A stretch of 64,000 bases of DNA from Bacillota bacterium. GTDB lineage: Bacteria > Bacillota > Clostridia > Oscillospirales > Ruminococcaceae. This document shows positions 1 to 7,813 of the stretch, in pieces. Position numbers and translations under genes: made by a program. The stretch covers positions 1 through 64,000 of the forward strand of contig JAEZYS010000006.1 of NCBI GenBank assembly GCA_023418925.1. The letters are read 5' to 3'. Numbering within the stretch: position 1 is the first letter of the stretch; every line of letters begins with the position of its first letter. The notes below the pieces were generated by a model. It did no database searches and was not told the DNA's origin. It was given only the letters and a program-made list of their open reading frames with translations.

Positions 1-123
1 CTGCTCGCAACCTTAATTCCTTGCTATATTTCTTGTTCTTATGACTTTTTCTTTGCATAACAAATCCCCTTAATGTAGTCTTGAAATTTTTTCTTTTTCA
101 AGTGTCTACTCTAAGGGGATTAT
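1..123 (-). mobile_element. End of an IS3-family insertion sequence (truncated by window edge)
   Basis: A minus-strand reading frame opens with ATG at 58 and runs off the left edge. It encodes a basic peptide containing KKYSKELRLRA, which resembles the N-terminal helix-turn-helix region of IS3-family (IS150-like) OrfA transposases. A good ribosome-binding site (AAGGGGA, plus-strand 65-71) lies six bases before this ATG. The outer edge is placed near 121-123, where an inverted repeat ends, about 33 bp after the gpmI stop codon. Only the end of the element is present, so the second transposase frame and the other terminal repeat cannot be checked. Confidence 0.6.
63..121 (-). repeat. Inverted repeat folding over the transposase ribosome-binding site
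   Basis: The arms AATCCCCTTA (63-72) and TAAGGGGATT (112-121) are perfect complements. Inside them GTAG (75-78) pairs with CTAC (106-109), and CTTGAAA (80-86) with TTTCAAG (96-102). In minus-strand RNA that starts outside the element, this hairpin would bury the AAGGGGA ribosome-binding site of the transposase frame. RNA starting inside the hairpin would leave the site free. Confidence 0.6.
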
Positions 124-155
124 ATCATAATCTCAGTCCGGTTTTTATTTTTATT

Positions 156-1685
156 CTACTTGATAAGGGATGTTCCTGTCATCTGTTCAGGCTGTTTAAT
201 ACCCATAATCTGAAGCATAGTCGGAGCAATATCAGCTAAAACTCCGGTTTCCTTCATCTCACAGTCGTGTCCAACAACAATAAACGGAACCTTGTTCGTT
301 GTATGAGCTGTGAATGGTGAACCATCAGGCTCAAGCATCTTATCCGCATTACCGTGATCGGCAGTGATAAGAGCAACTCCACCCTTTGCAAGAATAGCTT
401 CAACTGTTGCACCTACACATGTGTCAACTGCTTCTACCGCTGCCTTTGCAGCATCAAAGATACCAGTATGACCAACCATATCACAGTTAGCATAGTTAAG
501 TATAATCATGTCATACTTATCCTTATTGATTTCATTAATTACCTTAACAGCAACCTCATAGGCACTCATAGCAGGCTGAAGATCATAAGTAGCAACGTTA
601 GGAGAATCAACTAGAATTCTGTCCTCACCAGGGTACTGAACTTCTACACCACCATTAACAAAGAAAGTTACGTGTGCATATTTTGTATATTCAGCAATTC
701 TGAGCTGTTTCATACCAGCCTTGCTTACTATTTCACCAAGTGGAAAATCGAGGCTCTGAGGCTTGAATGCAATCTGAACATTTGGCATTGTAGCATCATA
801 TTGAGTAAAGCAAACATATGTCAGTGGGAACATACCATTCTTTCTCTCAAATCCGTCAAAATCAGGATCAACAAATGAACGTGTGATTTCTCTTGCTCTG
901 TCAGGACGGAAATTAAAGAATATAACGCTGTCATTTGCCTTGAGCTGTGCATTTTCAAGACATACTGTAGGAATAATAAATTCATCTGTCACTTCTGATA
1001 AGTATGACTTATCCATTGCATCAACAGGATCCGCATTCTTTGCGCCTTCTCCAAAAACAATAGCATCATAAGTCTTGTTAACTCTATCCCACTTCTTTTC
1101 TCTATCCATAGCGTAGTATCTACCACTGATAGTAGCAATCTTACCAACGCCAATTTCATTCATCTTGTCTACAAGTGCAGAAACAAAGTCCTTACCGCTT
1201 GTTGGAGGAACATCTCTTCCATCCATAAAGCAGTGAACATAAACCTTAGATAAGCCTTCATTTTTAGCAAGTTCAAGAAGAGCATACAAATGTGTGATGT
1301 GTGAATGAACACCACCATCTGAAAGTAAACCCATAAGATGAAGTGCTGAATTATTCTTCTTGCAGTTTTCTATTGCATTTAAAAGAGCTTCATTCTTTGC
1401 AAAATCGCCTTCATTAATTGCTTTTGTAATTCTTGTAAGCTCCTGGTATACAATACGTCCGGCACCAATATTTGTATGCCCTACCTCTGAATTACCCATC
1501 TGTCCGTCAGGAAGGCCGACATCCATTCCTGATGCACCGATTACAGTATTAGGACATTCTTCAAAATATTTGTCAAGATACGGTGTATTTGCAGCTTTAA
1601 TAGCATTTCCATATTCGCTGTCAATAATGCCAAACCCATCCATAATTATTAATGCAACTGGTTTTTTGCTCATTTGTATTTTCAT
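156..1685 (-). CDS. gpmI: 2,3-bisphosphoglycerate-independent phosphoglycerate mutase
   Basis: GpmI interconverts 3- and 2-phosphoglycerate in lower glycolysis using two metal ions and a phosphoserine intermediate; it is cytosolic. The 509-residue product matches the usual length of about 510. It has the N-terminal metal motif MDGFG (residues 15-19), the nucleophile in MGNSEVGHTN (Ser66), and the C-terminal metal motif TADHGNAD. Two starts are possible: ATG at 1685, which directly abuts the AGAAAGG ribosome-binding site, and ATG at 1673 (MSKKPVAL), which is spaced from it. The second is more likely. It is the last gene of a minus-strand run with tpiA and pgk upstream. No terminator is visible after the stop; an IS3-type element sits there instead. 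Confidence 0.97.
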   Translation of the reverse strand: MKIQMSKKPVALIIMDGFGIIDSEYGNAIKAANTPYLDKYFEECPNTVIGASGMDVGLPDGQMGNSEVGHTNIGAGRIVYQELTRITKAINEGDFAKNEALLNAIENCKKNNSALHLMGLLSDGGVHSHITHLYALLELAKNEGLSKVYVHCFMDGRDVPPTSGKDFVSALVDKMNEIGVGKIATISGRYYAMDREKKWDRVNKTYDAIVFGEGAKNADPVDAMDKSYLSEVTDEFIIPTVCLENAQLKANDSVIFFNFRPDRAREITRSFVDPDFDGFERKNGMFPLTYVCFTQYDATMPNVQIAFKPQSLDFPLGEIVSKAGMKQLRIAEYTKYAHVTFFVNGGVEVQYPGEDRILVDSPNVATYDLQPAMSAYEVAVKVINEINKDKYDMIILNYANCDMVGHTGIFDAAKAAVEAVDTCVGATVEAILAKGGVALITADHGNADKMLEPDGSPFTAHTTNKVPFIVVGHDCEMKETGVLADIAPTMLQIMGIKQPEQMTGTSLIK

Positions 1686-1723
1686 CCTTTCTGGGTTTTG
1701 AAATATTTATATAACAAAACCCT

Positions 1724-1743
1724 AGTCTGAATTTTTTCAGACT
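1724..1743. repeat. Small perfect inverted repeat between gpmI and the 90-residue gene
   Basis: AGTCTGAA and TTCAGACT form an eight-base stem with a TTTT loop on the plus strand (AAAA on the minus). On the minus strand it is followed by AGGGTTTTG rather than a clean T-run, so it is at best a weak terminator or processing site downstream of the 1769-2041 gene. Confidence 0.35.
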
Positions 1744-1768
1744 AATATAATCAGTACTACTGACTATA

Positions 1769-2041
1769 TTAAATATTAATAGATTTCGGAAGTATCCACA
1801 ATCCAACGTAATAACTGACTGTATTATCAAAAGGATGAACATCCTCCCAAACCTTGTAGCCAAGGCCATAATAATCAGTACTGTATCCGTCGGAACAAGA
1901 ATATACTTTTGCACAAAACATCGGAGGAAGATTATACTTCTTTGCCCTGATAAGATCAACGGTGAAAAAAGATATACTTACCATCAACAGAAGCGATATA
2001 AAAGCTATAATGATTTTTCTTTTTGAGCTTTTTATTTTCAT
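1769..2041 (-). CDS. Small membrane-anchored or exported protein of unknown function
   Basis: The 90-residue product starts with a basic stretch (MKIKSSKRK) and one hydrophobic segment at about residues 10-28, so it is probably anchored in or exported across the membrane. The outside part carries NLPPMF and YYGLGYKVWEDV. I recall a YYGLGYKV-type signature from small uncharacterised Firmicute proteins, but I cannot name a family. The ATG at 2041 is preceded by a GGGGGA ribosome-binding site at good distance. It lies between tpiA and gpmI on the same strand. The rest of the protein is too short to suggest a catalytic role. Confidence 0.75.
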   Translation of the reverse strand: MKIKSSKRKIIIAFISLLLMVSISFFTVDLIRAKKYNLPPMFCAKVYSCSDGYSTDYYGLGYKVWEDVHPFDNTVSYYVGLWILPKSINI

Positions 2042-2074
2042 AAATCAGCTTTCCCCCGATGTTCAATTATTTAA

Positions 2075-2845
2075 TTAGCCGTTTGAAGCAGCATCAAGAA
2101 GTACGCCGAAGTCCTCTGCCTTGAGTGAAGCTCCTCCGATAAGTCCACCATCAATGTTTTCCTTAGCAAGAAGACCAGCAGCATTCTTTGGATTCATTGA
2201 ACCACCATACTGAATTGTCATTCCATCAGCTATAGCCTTATTGTATCTCTTTTCAACTACCTTACGGATAAATGCACAAACTTCTTCAGCCTGTTCGTCA
2301 GTAGCTGTCTTACCAGTACCGATAGCCCATACTGGCTCATATGCAATGATAATATTCTTTGCATCAGCTTCAGAAATTCCTGTTAAAGCAGCTATAGTCT
2401 GAAGTTCAACAACATCTTCAGTAATGCCATCTTCTCTTTCAGCAAGCATTTCACCAACGCAAAGGATAACCTTTAAACCAGCAGCAAGAGCAGCCTTTGT
2501 TCTTCTGTTTACTGTAAGATCTGTTTCTGCAAAGTACTGTCTTCTTTCTGAGTGACCGATTATTACATATTCAACGCCTATTTCTGCAAGCATATCAGCA
2601 GAAATTTCGCCCGTGAAAGCACCACTCTTTTTGAAGTGACAGTTTTCAGCGCCAACCTTGATATTTGTACCCTTTGTAAGATCAAGAGCTGTTTCAAGGT
2701 TTGTATAAGGAACACAGATAACAACTCCACATGTAGCCTTTGCAGCTATTGGCTTTAATTCCTCAATAAGAGCCTTAGCCTCTGTTCTTGTCTTGTTCAT
2801 TTTCCAGTTACCAGCAATAATTGCCTGTCTTAAATTCTTATTCAT
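2075..2845 (-). CDS. tpiA: Triosephosphate isomerase
   Basis: TpiA interconverts dihydroxyacetone phosphate and glyceraldehyde 3-phosphate in the cytosol. The 256-residue product covers the full (beta/alpha)8 barrel. It shows the catalytic Lys in GNWKMNKT (about residue 15), the catalytic His in IIGHSERR, the catalytic Glu in YEPVWAIGTGK, and the phosphate-binding IQYGGSMNP and GGLIGGASL segments near the end. AGGAGT sits eight bases before the ATG. The ribosome-binding site overlaps the end of a broken pentapeptide-like frame upstream, suggesting that gene was once co-translated with tpiA. Confidence 0.98.
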   Translation of the reverse strand: MNKNLRQAIIAGNWKMNKTRTEAKALIEELKPIAAKATCGVVICVPYTNLETALDLTKGTNIKVGAENCHFKKSGAFTGEISADMLAEIGVEYVIIGHSERRQYFAETDLTVNRRTKAALAAGLKVILCVGEMLAEREDGITEDVVELQTIAALTGISEADAKNIIIAYEPVWAIGTGKTATDEQAEEVCAFIRKVVEKRYNKAIADGMTIQYGGSMNPKNAAGLLAKENIDGGLIGGASLKAEDFGVLLDAASNG

Positions 2846-2850
2846 TGTTT

Positions 2851-3080
2851 TTACTCCTTATTGTTTATTAATAGCGATATAGGCACACCATTTACTATTA
2901 TGTTATTCAAGTCACAGTTATCAAAATCTATATTGATTATATCACAGTCTTTAAATGAAATATCCACCTAATATTACTTCTTAGAATTTCAACATCATCT
3001 AAATTAATGTTTTTTAGGATCCCATGTTCAATATCATAATTTGATAAAATAATATTGTCTTTTTCTCTAATTATACTCAT
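2851..3080 (-). pseudogene. Pentapeptide-repeat-like mini-gene split by a frameshift
   Basis: From ATG at 3080 (AGGAG upstream) a frame reads 47 residues to a stop at 2937, containing KNINLDDVEILRSNIR. The neighbouring frame, from 2964 to the stop at 2851, continues the same style: DISFKDCDIINIDFDNCDL, then NNIIVNGVPIS. Together they give a run of alternating I/L/F and D/N residues like short pentapeptide-repeat proteins, about 76 codons long. The span of 230 bases is 3n+2, as expected for one lost base (or two gained). The second frame stops inside the tpiA ribosome-binding site. A sequencing error is the alternative. The family call rests on pattern only. Confidence 0.6.
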
Positions 3081-3105
3081 TTAGTGTCATCTCCTTATTG
3101 TCTTT

Positions 3106-3135
3106 AAAAAAGGGCAGGCAAAATGCCTGCCCTAA
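3106..3135 (-). terminator. Rho-independent terminator after pgk
   Basis: A GC-rich stem (AGGGCAGGC at 3111-3119 with GCCTGCCCT at 3125-3133) is followed on the minus strand by six T residues (plus-strand A-run 3105-3110). It starts about 12 bases after the pgk stop, so tpiA and gpmI probably depend on read-through or on a separate start. Confidence 0.9.
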
Positions 3136-3146
3136 ATTATGTCTTA

Positions 3147-4364
3147 TTATTTTTCAGAAATAACTGCAACGCCTGGAAGAACCTTACCTTCAAGGTATTC
3201 GAGTGAAGCTCCGCCGCCTGTTGAGATATGTGACATCTTGTCTGCAAAACCAAGCTGAATTACAGCTGCAGCTGAGTCACCACCGCCGATGATCGTTGTT
3301 GCGTCTGTTTCAGCAAGAGCCTTAGCAACAGCAATTGTACCCTTTGCAAGTACAGGGTTTTCGAAAACACCCATAGGCCCGTTCCAAACAACTGTCTTAG
3401 CTGTCTTAACAGCATCAGCAAAGAGAGCCTGTGTCTTTGTTCCGATATCAAGACCCATCTTATCAGCAGGAATCTTGTCAGAATCTACAACTTCAACTGC
3501 AATTTCAGCATCAATTGGATCAGGGAATGATGCAGCAATTGTTGTATCGATAGGGAGAAGGAGCTTCTTTCCAAGCTTTTCAGCCTTTTCAAGCATTTCC
3601 TTACAGTAATCAACCTTTTCAAGATCAACGAGTGATGTGCCAACCTCAAAACCCTTAGCCTTTAAGAATGTGTAAGCCATACCACCACCGATGATAAGTG
3701 TATCACACTTTTCAAGAAGGTTTGAAATAACATTAAGCTTGTCTGCAACCTTTGCGCCACCAAGGATAGCAACGAAAGGACGTACAGGAACTTCAACCGC
3801 ATTACCAAGGTACTGAATTTCCTTCTGCATGAGGTAACCTACAGCTGTTTCCTTGATATAATCTGTAACACCAGCTGTTGATGCATGAGCACGGTGAGCT
3901 GATCCAAAGGCATCCATTACGAATATATCTGCAAGTGAAGCAAGTTCTTTACTGAATTCTGCACCATTCTTAGTTTCATCAGCGCCTCTGAAACGAGTAT
4001 TCTGAAGAAGAACAACATCACCTTCAGCCATTTCAGCAACTGCTGCCTTTGCCTTATCACCTACTACTGTATCATCAGCAGCAAATGTAACCTTTGAACC
4101 TGAAAGAAGCTCTGCAAGTCTTGTAGCAACTGGAGCAAGTGAAAATTTATCTTCAGGACCATTCTTTGGCTTACCGAGATGTGAGCAAAGAATTACCTTA
4201 CCACCATCAGCAATAAGCTTCTTTATTGTAGGAAGAGCAGCAACGATTCTGTTATCATTGGTAATAACTCCATCCTTAAGAGGAACATTAAAGTCAACTC
4301 TTACGAGAACTTTCTTTCCCTTTACATTAATATCATCCACTGTAACTTTGTTTAAACCTGCCAT
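3147..4364 (-). CDS. pgk: Phosphoglycerate kinase
   Basis: Pgk transfers phosphate from 1,3-bisphosphoglycerate to ADP, the first ATP-yielding step of glycolysis. The product has the N-terminal VRVDFNVPL motif, the substrate-binding HLGKP segment, and the C-terminal nucleotide-binding GGGDSAAAV and STGGGASLEYLEG segments. I chose ATG 4364 (MAGLNKVT, 405 residues), because the upstream ATG at 4382 precedes the AAAGG ribosome-binding site while 4364 lies ten bases after it. It has its own strong terminator. No gap (glyceraldehyde-3-phosphate dehydrogenase) gene is next to it. Confidence 0.97.
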   Translation of the reverse strand: MAGLNKVTVDDINVKGKKVLVRVDFNVPLKDGVITNDNRIVAALPTIKKLIADGGKVILCSHLGKPKNGPEDKFSLAPVATRLAELLSGSKVTFAADDTVVGDKAKAAVAEMAEGDVVLLQNTRFRGADETKNGAEFSKELASLADIFVMDAFGSAHRAHASTAGVTDYIKETAVGYLMQKEIQYLGNAVEVPVRPFVAILGGAKVADKLNVISNLLEKCDTLIIGGGMAYTFLKAKGFEVGTSLVDLEKVDYCKEMLEKAEKLGKKLLLPIDTTIAASFPDPIDAEIAVEVVDSDKIPADKMGLDIGTKTQALFADAVKTAKTVVWNGPMGVFENPVLAKGTIAVAKALAETDATTIIGGGDSAAAVIQLGFADKMSHISTGGGASLEYLEGKVLPGVAVISEK

Positions 4365-4511
4365 TGTATGACATCCTTTCATAATTAAATTATGGAAATG
4401 TGGTGTTAAAATATTAACAACCTATCATTATCATTTTATACTATTTTTTCAATTTTAGCAAGTGGTTAGCCAAATTTTTTCTCCATTATATTATACCAAA
4501 AAAACTTTATT

Positions 4512-5303
4512 CTAAAACAAGAGTTCATAACATATTCCAAACCACTCTCTTATCCAATAAGTTGGCAGTAAATACTGCATTGTATATGAACAAAAAGCAT
4601 AGTTATTTTCCACTCCGCACTCTCGTGCTATAATACTTGTTCTGTAATGATGAAATTCACTTGTGCATATAGTAACGTCAGTGCATAGATTGTTATCTTC
4701 AATAATTCTTTTTGAAAATTCAATGTTTTCTCTGGTACTTGTTGACTTATCTTCCATATAAATTCTCTGTGGGTCTATTCCTGCATTTACAAGAATATTT
4801 TTCATACATTCAGCTTCTGATATCATTTCATCAGAACCTTGACCTCCGGAAACTATCACACAGGCATCAGGATACTCATTGAGATAATTTACGCATGACA
4901 ATGTCCTTGTCGTAAGCATTGATGATGGTGTATACCCTCTTACTTTACATCCCAGAACAATTACTGTTGTAAGCTTATCAGGCTTGTTATTAGCAGCAGA
5001 AACCATTTTTATACTAAAAAAACATGCCAGTGCTATCAGAAAAATTACTATCAAACATAAAATAAGAACAATTATTTTTCCAAGTGTAAACTTTAAAACA
5101 TAATGAAAAAACTTACTTACAGGACCAATAAATACTGTGCATAAAGCCAGCAAACCACAAATACACATACCAACTGTATTTCCAATGTTTAATATTTTTG
5201 TATATACTGGTGCAAGAAACAATAAAAAGCCTAATGAAAATATTCCCGTAATAACAACAATTAAAAATATTCTCAAGGTCTTTCTCCTTTTTAAAGCATT
5301 CAT
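4512..5303 (-). CDS. DUF218 / YdcF-SanA-like membrane protein
   Basis: The 263-residue product has three predicted membrane spans (about 11-31, 41-60 and 76-98) followed by a DUF218 domain. The domain carries the typical VIVLGCKVRG segment with SMLTTR (about 114-133), VSGGQGSDE (151-159) and a following acidic SEAE. DUF218 proteins such as YdcF and SanA are linked to cell-envelope functions, but a defined reaction is not established for most members. The domain is expected just outside the membrane or at its face. AGGAGA precedes the ATG by eight bases. It is flanked by pgk and a TSCPD gene and shows no obvious operon partner. Confidence 0.9.
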   Translation of the reverse strand: MNALKRRKTLRIFLIVVITGIFSLGFLLFLAPVYTKILNIGNTVGMCICGLLALCTVFIGPVSKFFHYVLKFTLGKIIVLILCLIVIFLIALACFFSIKMVSAANNKPDKLTTVIVLGCKVRGYTPSSMLTTRTLSCVNYLNEYPDACVIVSGGQGSDEMISEAECMKNILVNAGIDPQRIYMEDKSTSTRENIEFSKRIIEDNNLCTDVTICTSEFHHYRTSIIARECGVENNYAFCSYTMQYLLPTYWIREWFGICYELLF

Positions 5304-5343
5304 AAACTTGTCTCCTATTTATACGTCAGATTGAAAGAATAAA

Positions 5344-5369
5344 ACATAGTATCATACATGACACTATGT
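5344..5369 (-). terminator. Terminator after the TSCPD gene
   Basis: ACATAGTATCAT and the near-complement ATGACACTATGT form a stem with one A/C mismatch on the plus strand (a G-T pair in minus-strand RNA). On the minus strand it is followed by a TTTTATTC tract. It starts ten bases beyond the TSCPD stop codon. Confidence 0.75.
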
Positions 5370-5378
5370 TTAAAAGTT

Positions 5379-5627
5379 TTATTTATCCAAAGCCTGTTTT
5401 AACGCATTAGCAAGCTGTGCAGGACAAGATGTATTCCTCATTCCACATTTAACATCTTTAAGACGTTCAATAACATCTTCAATCTTCATTCCCTTTACAA
5501 GGTTTGAAATTCCCTTTGCATTACCATTACATCCACCTAAAAAGCTAACATCACCAATAATACCATCATTTACTTCAATTGTTATTTTTCTTGAGCAAAC
5601 GCCCTTTGGTGTATAATCGATAACCAT
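5379..5627 (-). CDS. TSCPD domain protein (TIGR03905 type)
   Basis: The 82-residue product is a stand-alone TSCPD domain, a small Cys-containing fold also found at the C-terminus of some B12-dependent ribonucleotide reductases. It shows the GVCSRKI start, the GGCNGNAKGIS core and four Cys residues in all (CxR, GGC, KCG, TSC). Its cellular role is unknown. GGAGGAGCT directly precedes the ATG. It follows the malic enzyme gene by 23 bases on the same strand and ends at a terminator, so the two are probably co-transcribed. Confidence 0.9.
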   Translation of the reverse strand: MVIDYTPKGVCSRKITIEVNDGIIGDVSFLGGCNGNAKGISNLVKGMKIEDVIERLKDVKCGMRNTSCPAQLANALKQALDK

Positions 5628-5650
5628 AGCTCCTCCGTATTTTAAATATA

Positions 5651-6832
5651 TTAATTCTGTTTTATTCTTGCAACTCCAGATTTTACAGCAGCGTCAGCAA
5701 CAGCTTTTGCAACTATATCAGCAACATTTTTATCAAATGAATCAGGGAGAATAAAGTCAGCGTTTAACTGTTCGGGTTTAACTGCTGCAGCAATTGCATA
5801 AGCGGCGGCTGCTTTCATTTCCTCAGTTATATCACATGCTCTAACAGCAAGAGCGCCCTTGAAAACCCCAGGGAATGCTACAACATTATTTATCTGGTTA
5901 GGATAATCTGATCTTCCAGTACCTATAACACATGCGCCTGCTTTCTTTGCTAATTCAGGCATGATTTCAGGTGTTGGATTAGCCATTGCAAAAATAATTG
6001 GCTTATCAGCCATAGACTTTACCATATCCTCTGAAACAAGATTAGGCTTAGAAACTCCGATAAATGCATCAGCTCCCACAAGTGCTTCAGCAAGTCCGCC
6101 CTTCTTTTTATTGTTATTAGTTAGCTTTGCCATATCATAATGAGAAGGATTTGTAAATTCATCTCCATCACATATAATACCCTTCAAATCAACCATTATG
6201 ATATCACCTATTCCAAGCGCAATAAACTGCTTCGCAATTGCACAGCCTGCTGCACCTGCACCATTGATAACAAGAGTCATTTCACTTATTTTTTTACCTG
6301 TAACCTTTGCAGCATTAATCATAGCTGCTGATGCAACAATTGCAGTACCGTGCTGATCATCATGGAATACAGGAATATCAAGTTTTTCTTTAAGGCGTGC
6401 CTCAATTTCAAAACACCTTGGAGCAGAAATGTCTTCAAGGTTTATTCCTCCAAAGCTATGAGATATAAGCTCAATTGTTCTCACTATCTCATCAACATCC
6501 TTAGAATTAACACAAATAGGAAAGGCATCAACACTTGCAAATTCCTTAAATAATGCACATTTTCCTTCCATTACTGGCATAGCTGCTCTTGGACCAATAT
6601 CGCCTAGTCCTAGAACGGCTGTACCATCTGTAATAACAGCTACAAGGTTTGCTTTTCTTGTTAGCTCATAAGATAGGTCAGGGTTCTTTTCAATTTCAAG
6701 ACATGACTGTGCTACTCCTGGAGTATAGGCTAAGGAAAGAGAATTTCTGTCATTAATTGGTATTCTTGAAACTATCTCAATTTTACCTTTCCACTCATAA
6801 TGTTTTTCTAAAGATGACTGCATTATATCCAT
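5651..6832 (-). CDS. NAD(P)-dependent malic enzyme
   Basis: Malic enzyme oxidatively decarboxylates malate to pyruvate and CO2 with NAD+ or NADP+. The 393-residue product is the short bacterial form without a phosphotransacetylase tail. It has the substrate segment LAYTPGVAQSC, the metal-binding VFHDDQHGTAIV segment, the Rossmann VINGAGAAGCAIA motif, and a closing ATGRSDYPNQ-type segment (here GTGRSDYPNQINN). An AAGGA ribosome-binding site precedes ATG 6832; a second in-frame ATG is three codons downstream. Cofactor preference cannot be read with certainty. It sits between a PHP phosphoesterase and the TSCPD gene. Confidence 0.96.
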   Translation of the reverse strand: MDIMQSSLEKHYEWKGKIEIVSRIPINDRNSLSLAYTPGVAQSCLEIEKNPDLSYELTRKANLVAVITDGTAVLGLGDIGPRAAMPVMEGKCALFKEFASVDAFPICVNSKDVDEIVRTIELISHSFGGINLEDISAPRCFEIEARLKEKLDIPVFHDDQHGTAIVASAAMINAAKVTGKKISEMTLVINGAGAAGCAIAKQFIALGIGDIIMVDLKGIICDGDEFTNPSHYDMAKLTNNNKKKGGLAEALVGADAFIGVSKPNLVSEDMVKSMADKPIIFAMANPTPEIMPELAKKAGACVIGTGRSDYPNQINNVVAFPGVFKGALAVRACDITEEMKAAAAYAIAAAVKPEQLNADFILPDSFDKNVADIVAKAVADAAVKSGVARIKQN

Positions 6833-6854
6833 TTAATAATCCTTCTTTACAAAA

Positions 6855-7691
6855 TTAGTTTTTCCTGTTAGCAAGTTTGAATATACGATCAAGATTTTCT
6901 TTGTCAGTAGTATTACTTCCTATGTAAGTGGGCTTTGCATTGTAAAGCCCATGGAAATCAGAACCTCCTGTTACAATAAGGTTATATTTTTCTGCTATAT
7001 CAAGAATTTTCTTTCTTGTTTCTTTATCAGCGGTATAATGATATACTTCAACTCCGTCAAGTTTCCCCTTCTGAGCAAGCTCCTCAAGAAGCTCAATTGA
7101 ATCATAATAAGCAGGGTGTGCCATTACAGCAACTCCCCTTGCAGAATGTATCAGATCAAGAACAAAATTAACATCAGGATACTCACGTTCAACAATACAT
7201 GAGCCTGTTTTAAGATTAAAAAGTTCATTGTTAAGTTTCCCATAAAAATGTGTCGTATATCCATAATCAATGAGAGCATGCATTATATGTTGCTTAAAAA
7301 TACTCTTTGAACCAGTTGCATGCTTAAGGACAGATTCCTCTGTAATAGGATATCTCTTCATTACGTTTTCAACCATTTCCTTAGCACATGTTTTTCTTAT
7401 TTCACAAGCTTTGATACATACTCCTTCAAGTCGGTCAGGCTTCTGAGGTGCATAGCATAAAATATGCACTTTACGGTTTCTGGTCTTGTCCCATGCAGAA
7501 AGTTCAACGCCTGGCAGTGTATGAACACCATGTCTTTCTCCAAGAATTTTTGCTCTTGAAATGGAAGACATTGTATCATGATCTGTAATGGATATAAAGT
7601 CAATTCCAGTACGTTTTGCCTGAACAATTATATCCTCAATACCAAGTGAACCATCAGAAAGCTTGGTATGGCAATGAAGATCTCCGATCAT
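6855..7691 (-). CDS. PHP-domain phosphoesterase (RNase AM / TrpH-like)
   Basis: The 278-residue product is a polymerase-and-histidinol-phosphatase (PHP) metal-dependent phosphoesterase. The metal-binding motifs appear in order: DLHCHTKLSDGS, SITDHDT, LPGVELSA, a central MAHPAYY, GVEVYHYTA and TGGSDFHG. Characterised relatives remove phosphate from nucleoside 3',5'-bisphosphates or trim RNA 5' ends. That is the likely activity here, by family. AAGGAGG lies eight bases before the ATG. The malic enzyme gene starts 22 bases after its stop, which suggests one transcript, though a metabolic link is not obvious. Confidence 0.92.
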   Translation of the reverse strand: MIGDLHCHTKLSDGSLGIEDIIVQAKRTGIDFISITDHDTMSSISRAKILGERHGVHTLPGVELSAWDKTRNRKVHILCYAPQKPDRLEGVCIKACEIRKTCAKEMVENVMKRYPITEESVLKHATGSKSIFKQHIMHALIDYGYTTHFYGKLNNELFNLKTGSCIVEREYPDVNFVLDLIHSARGVAVMAHPAYYDSIELLEELAQKGKLDGVEVYHYTADKETRKKILDIAEKYNLIVTGGSDFHGLYNAKPTYIGSNTTDKENLDRIFKLANRKN

Positions 7692-7813
7692 AGCTATGGC
7701 CTCCTTGAAAAATAAATAATATTAATATTATATCACAAACAAGGCATCATTTGCAAGTATTTTTTATGAAAGATGTCAATCGCCGTCATTAAAAGTCGCA
7801 TTATCTGAATGGT

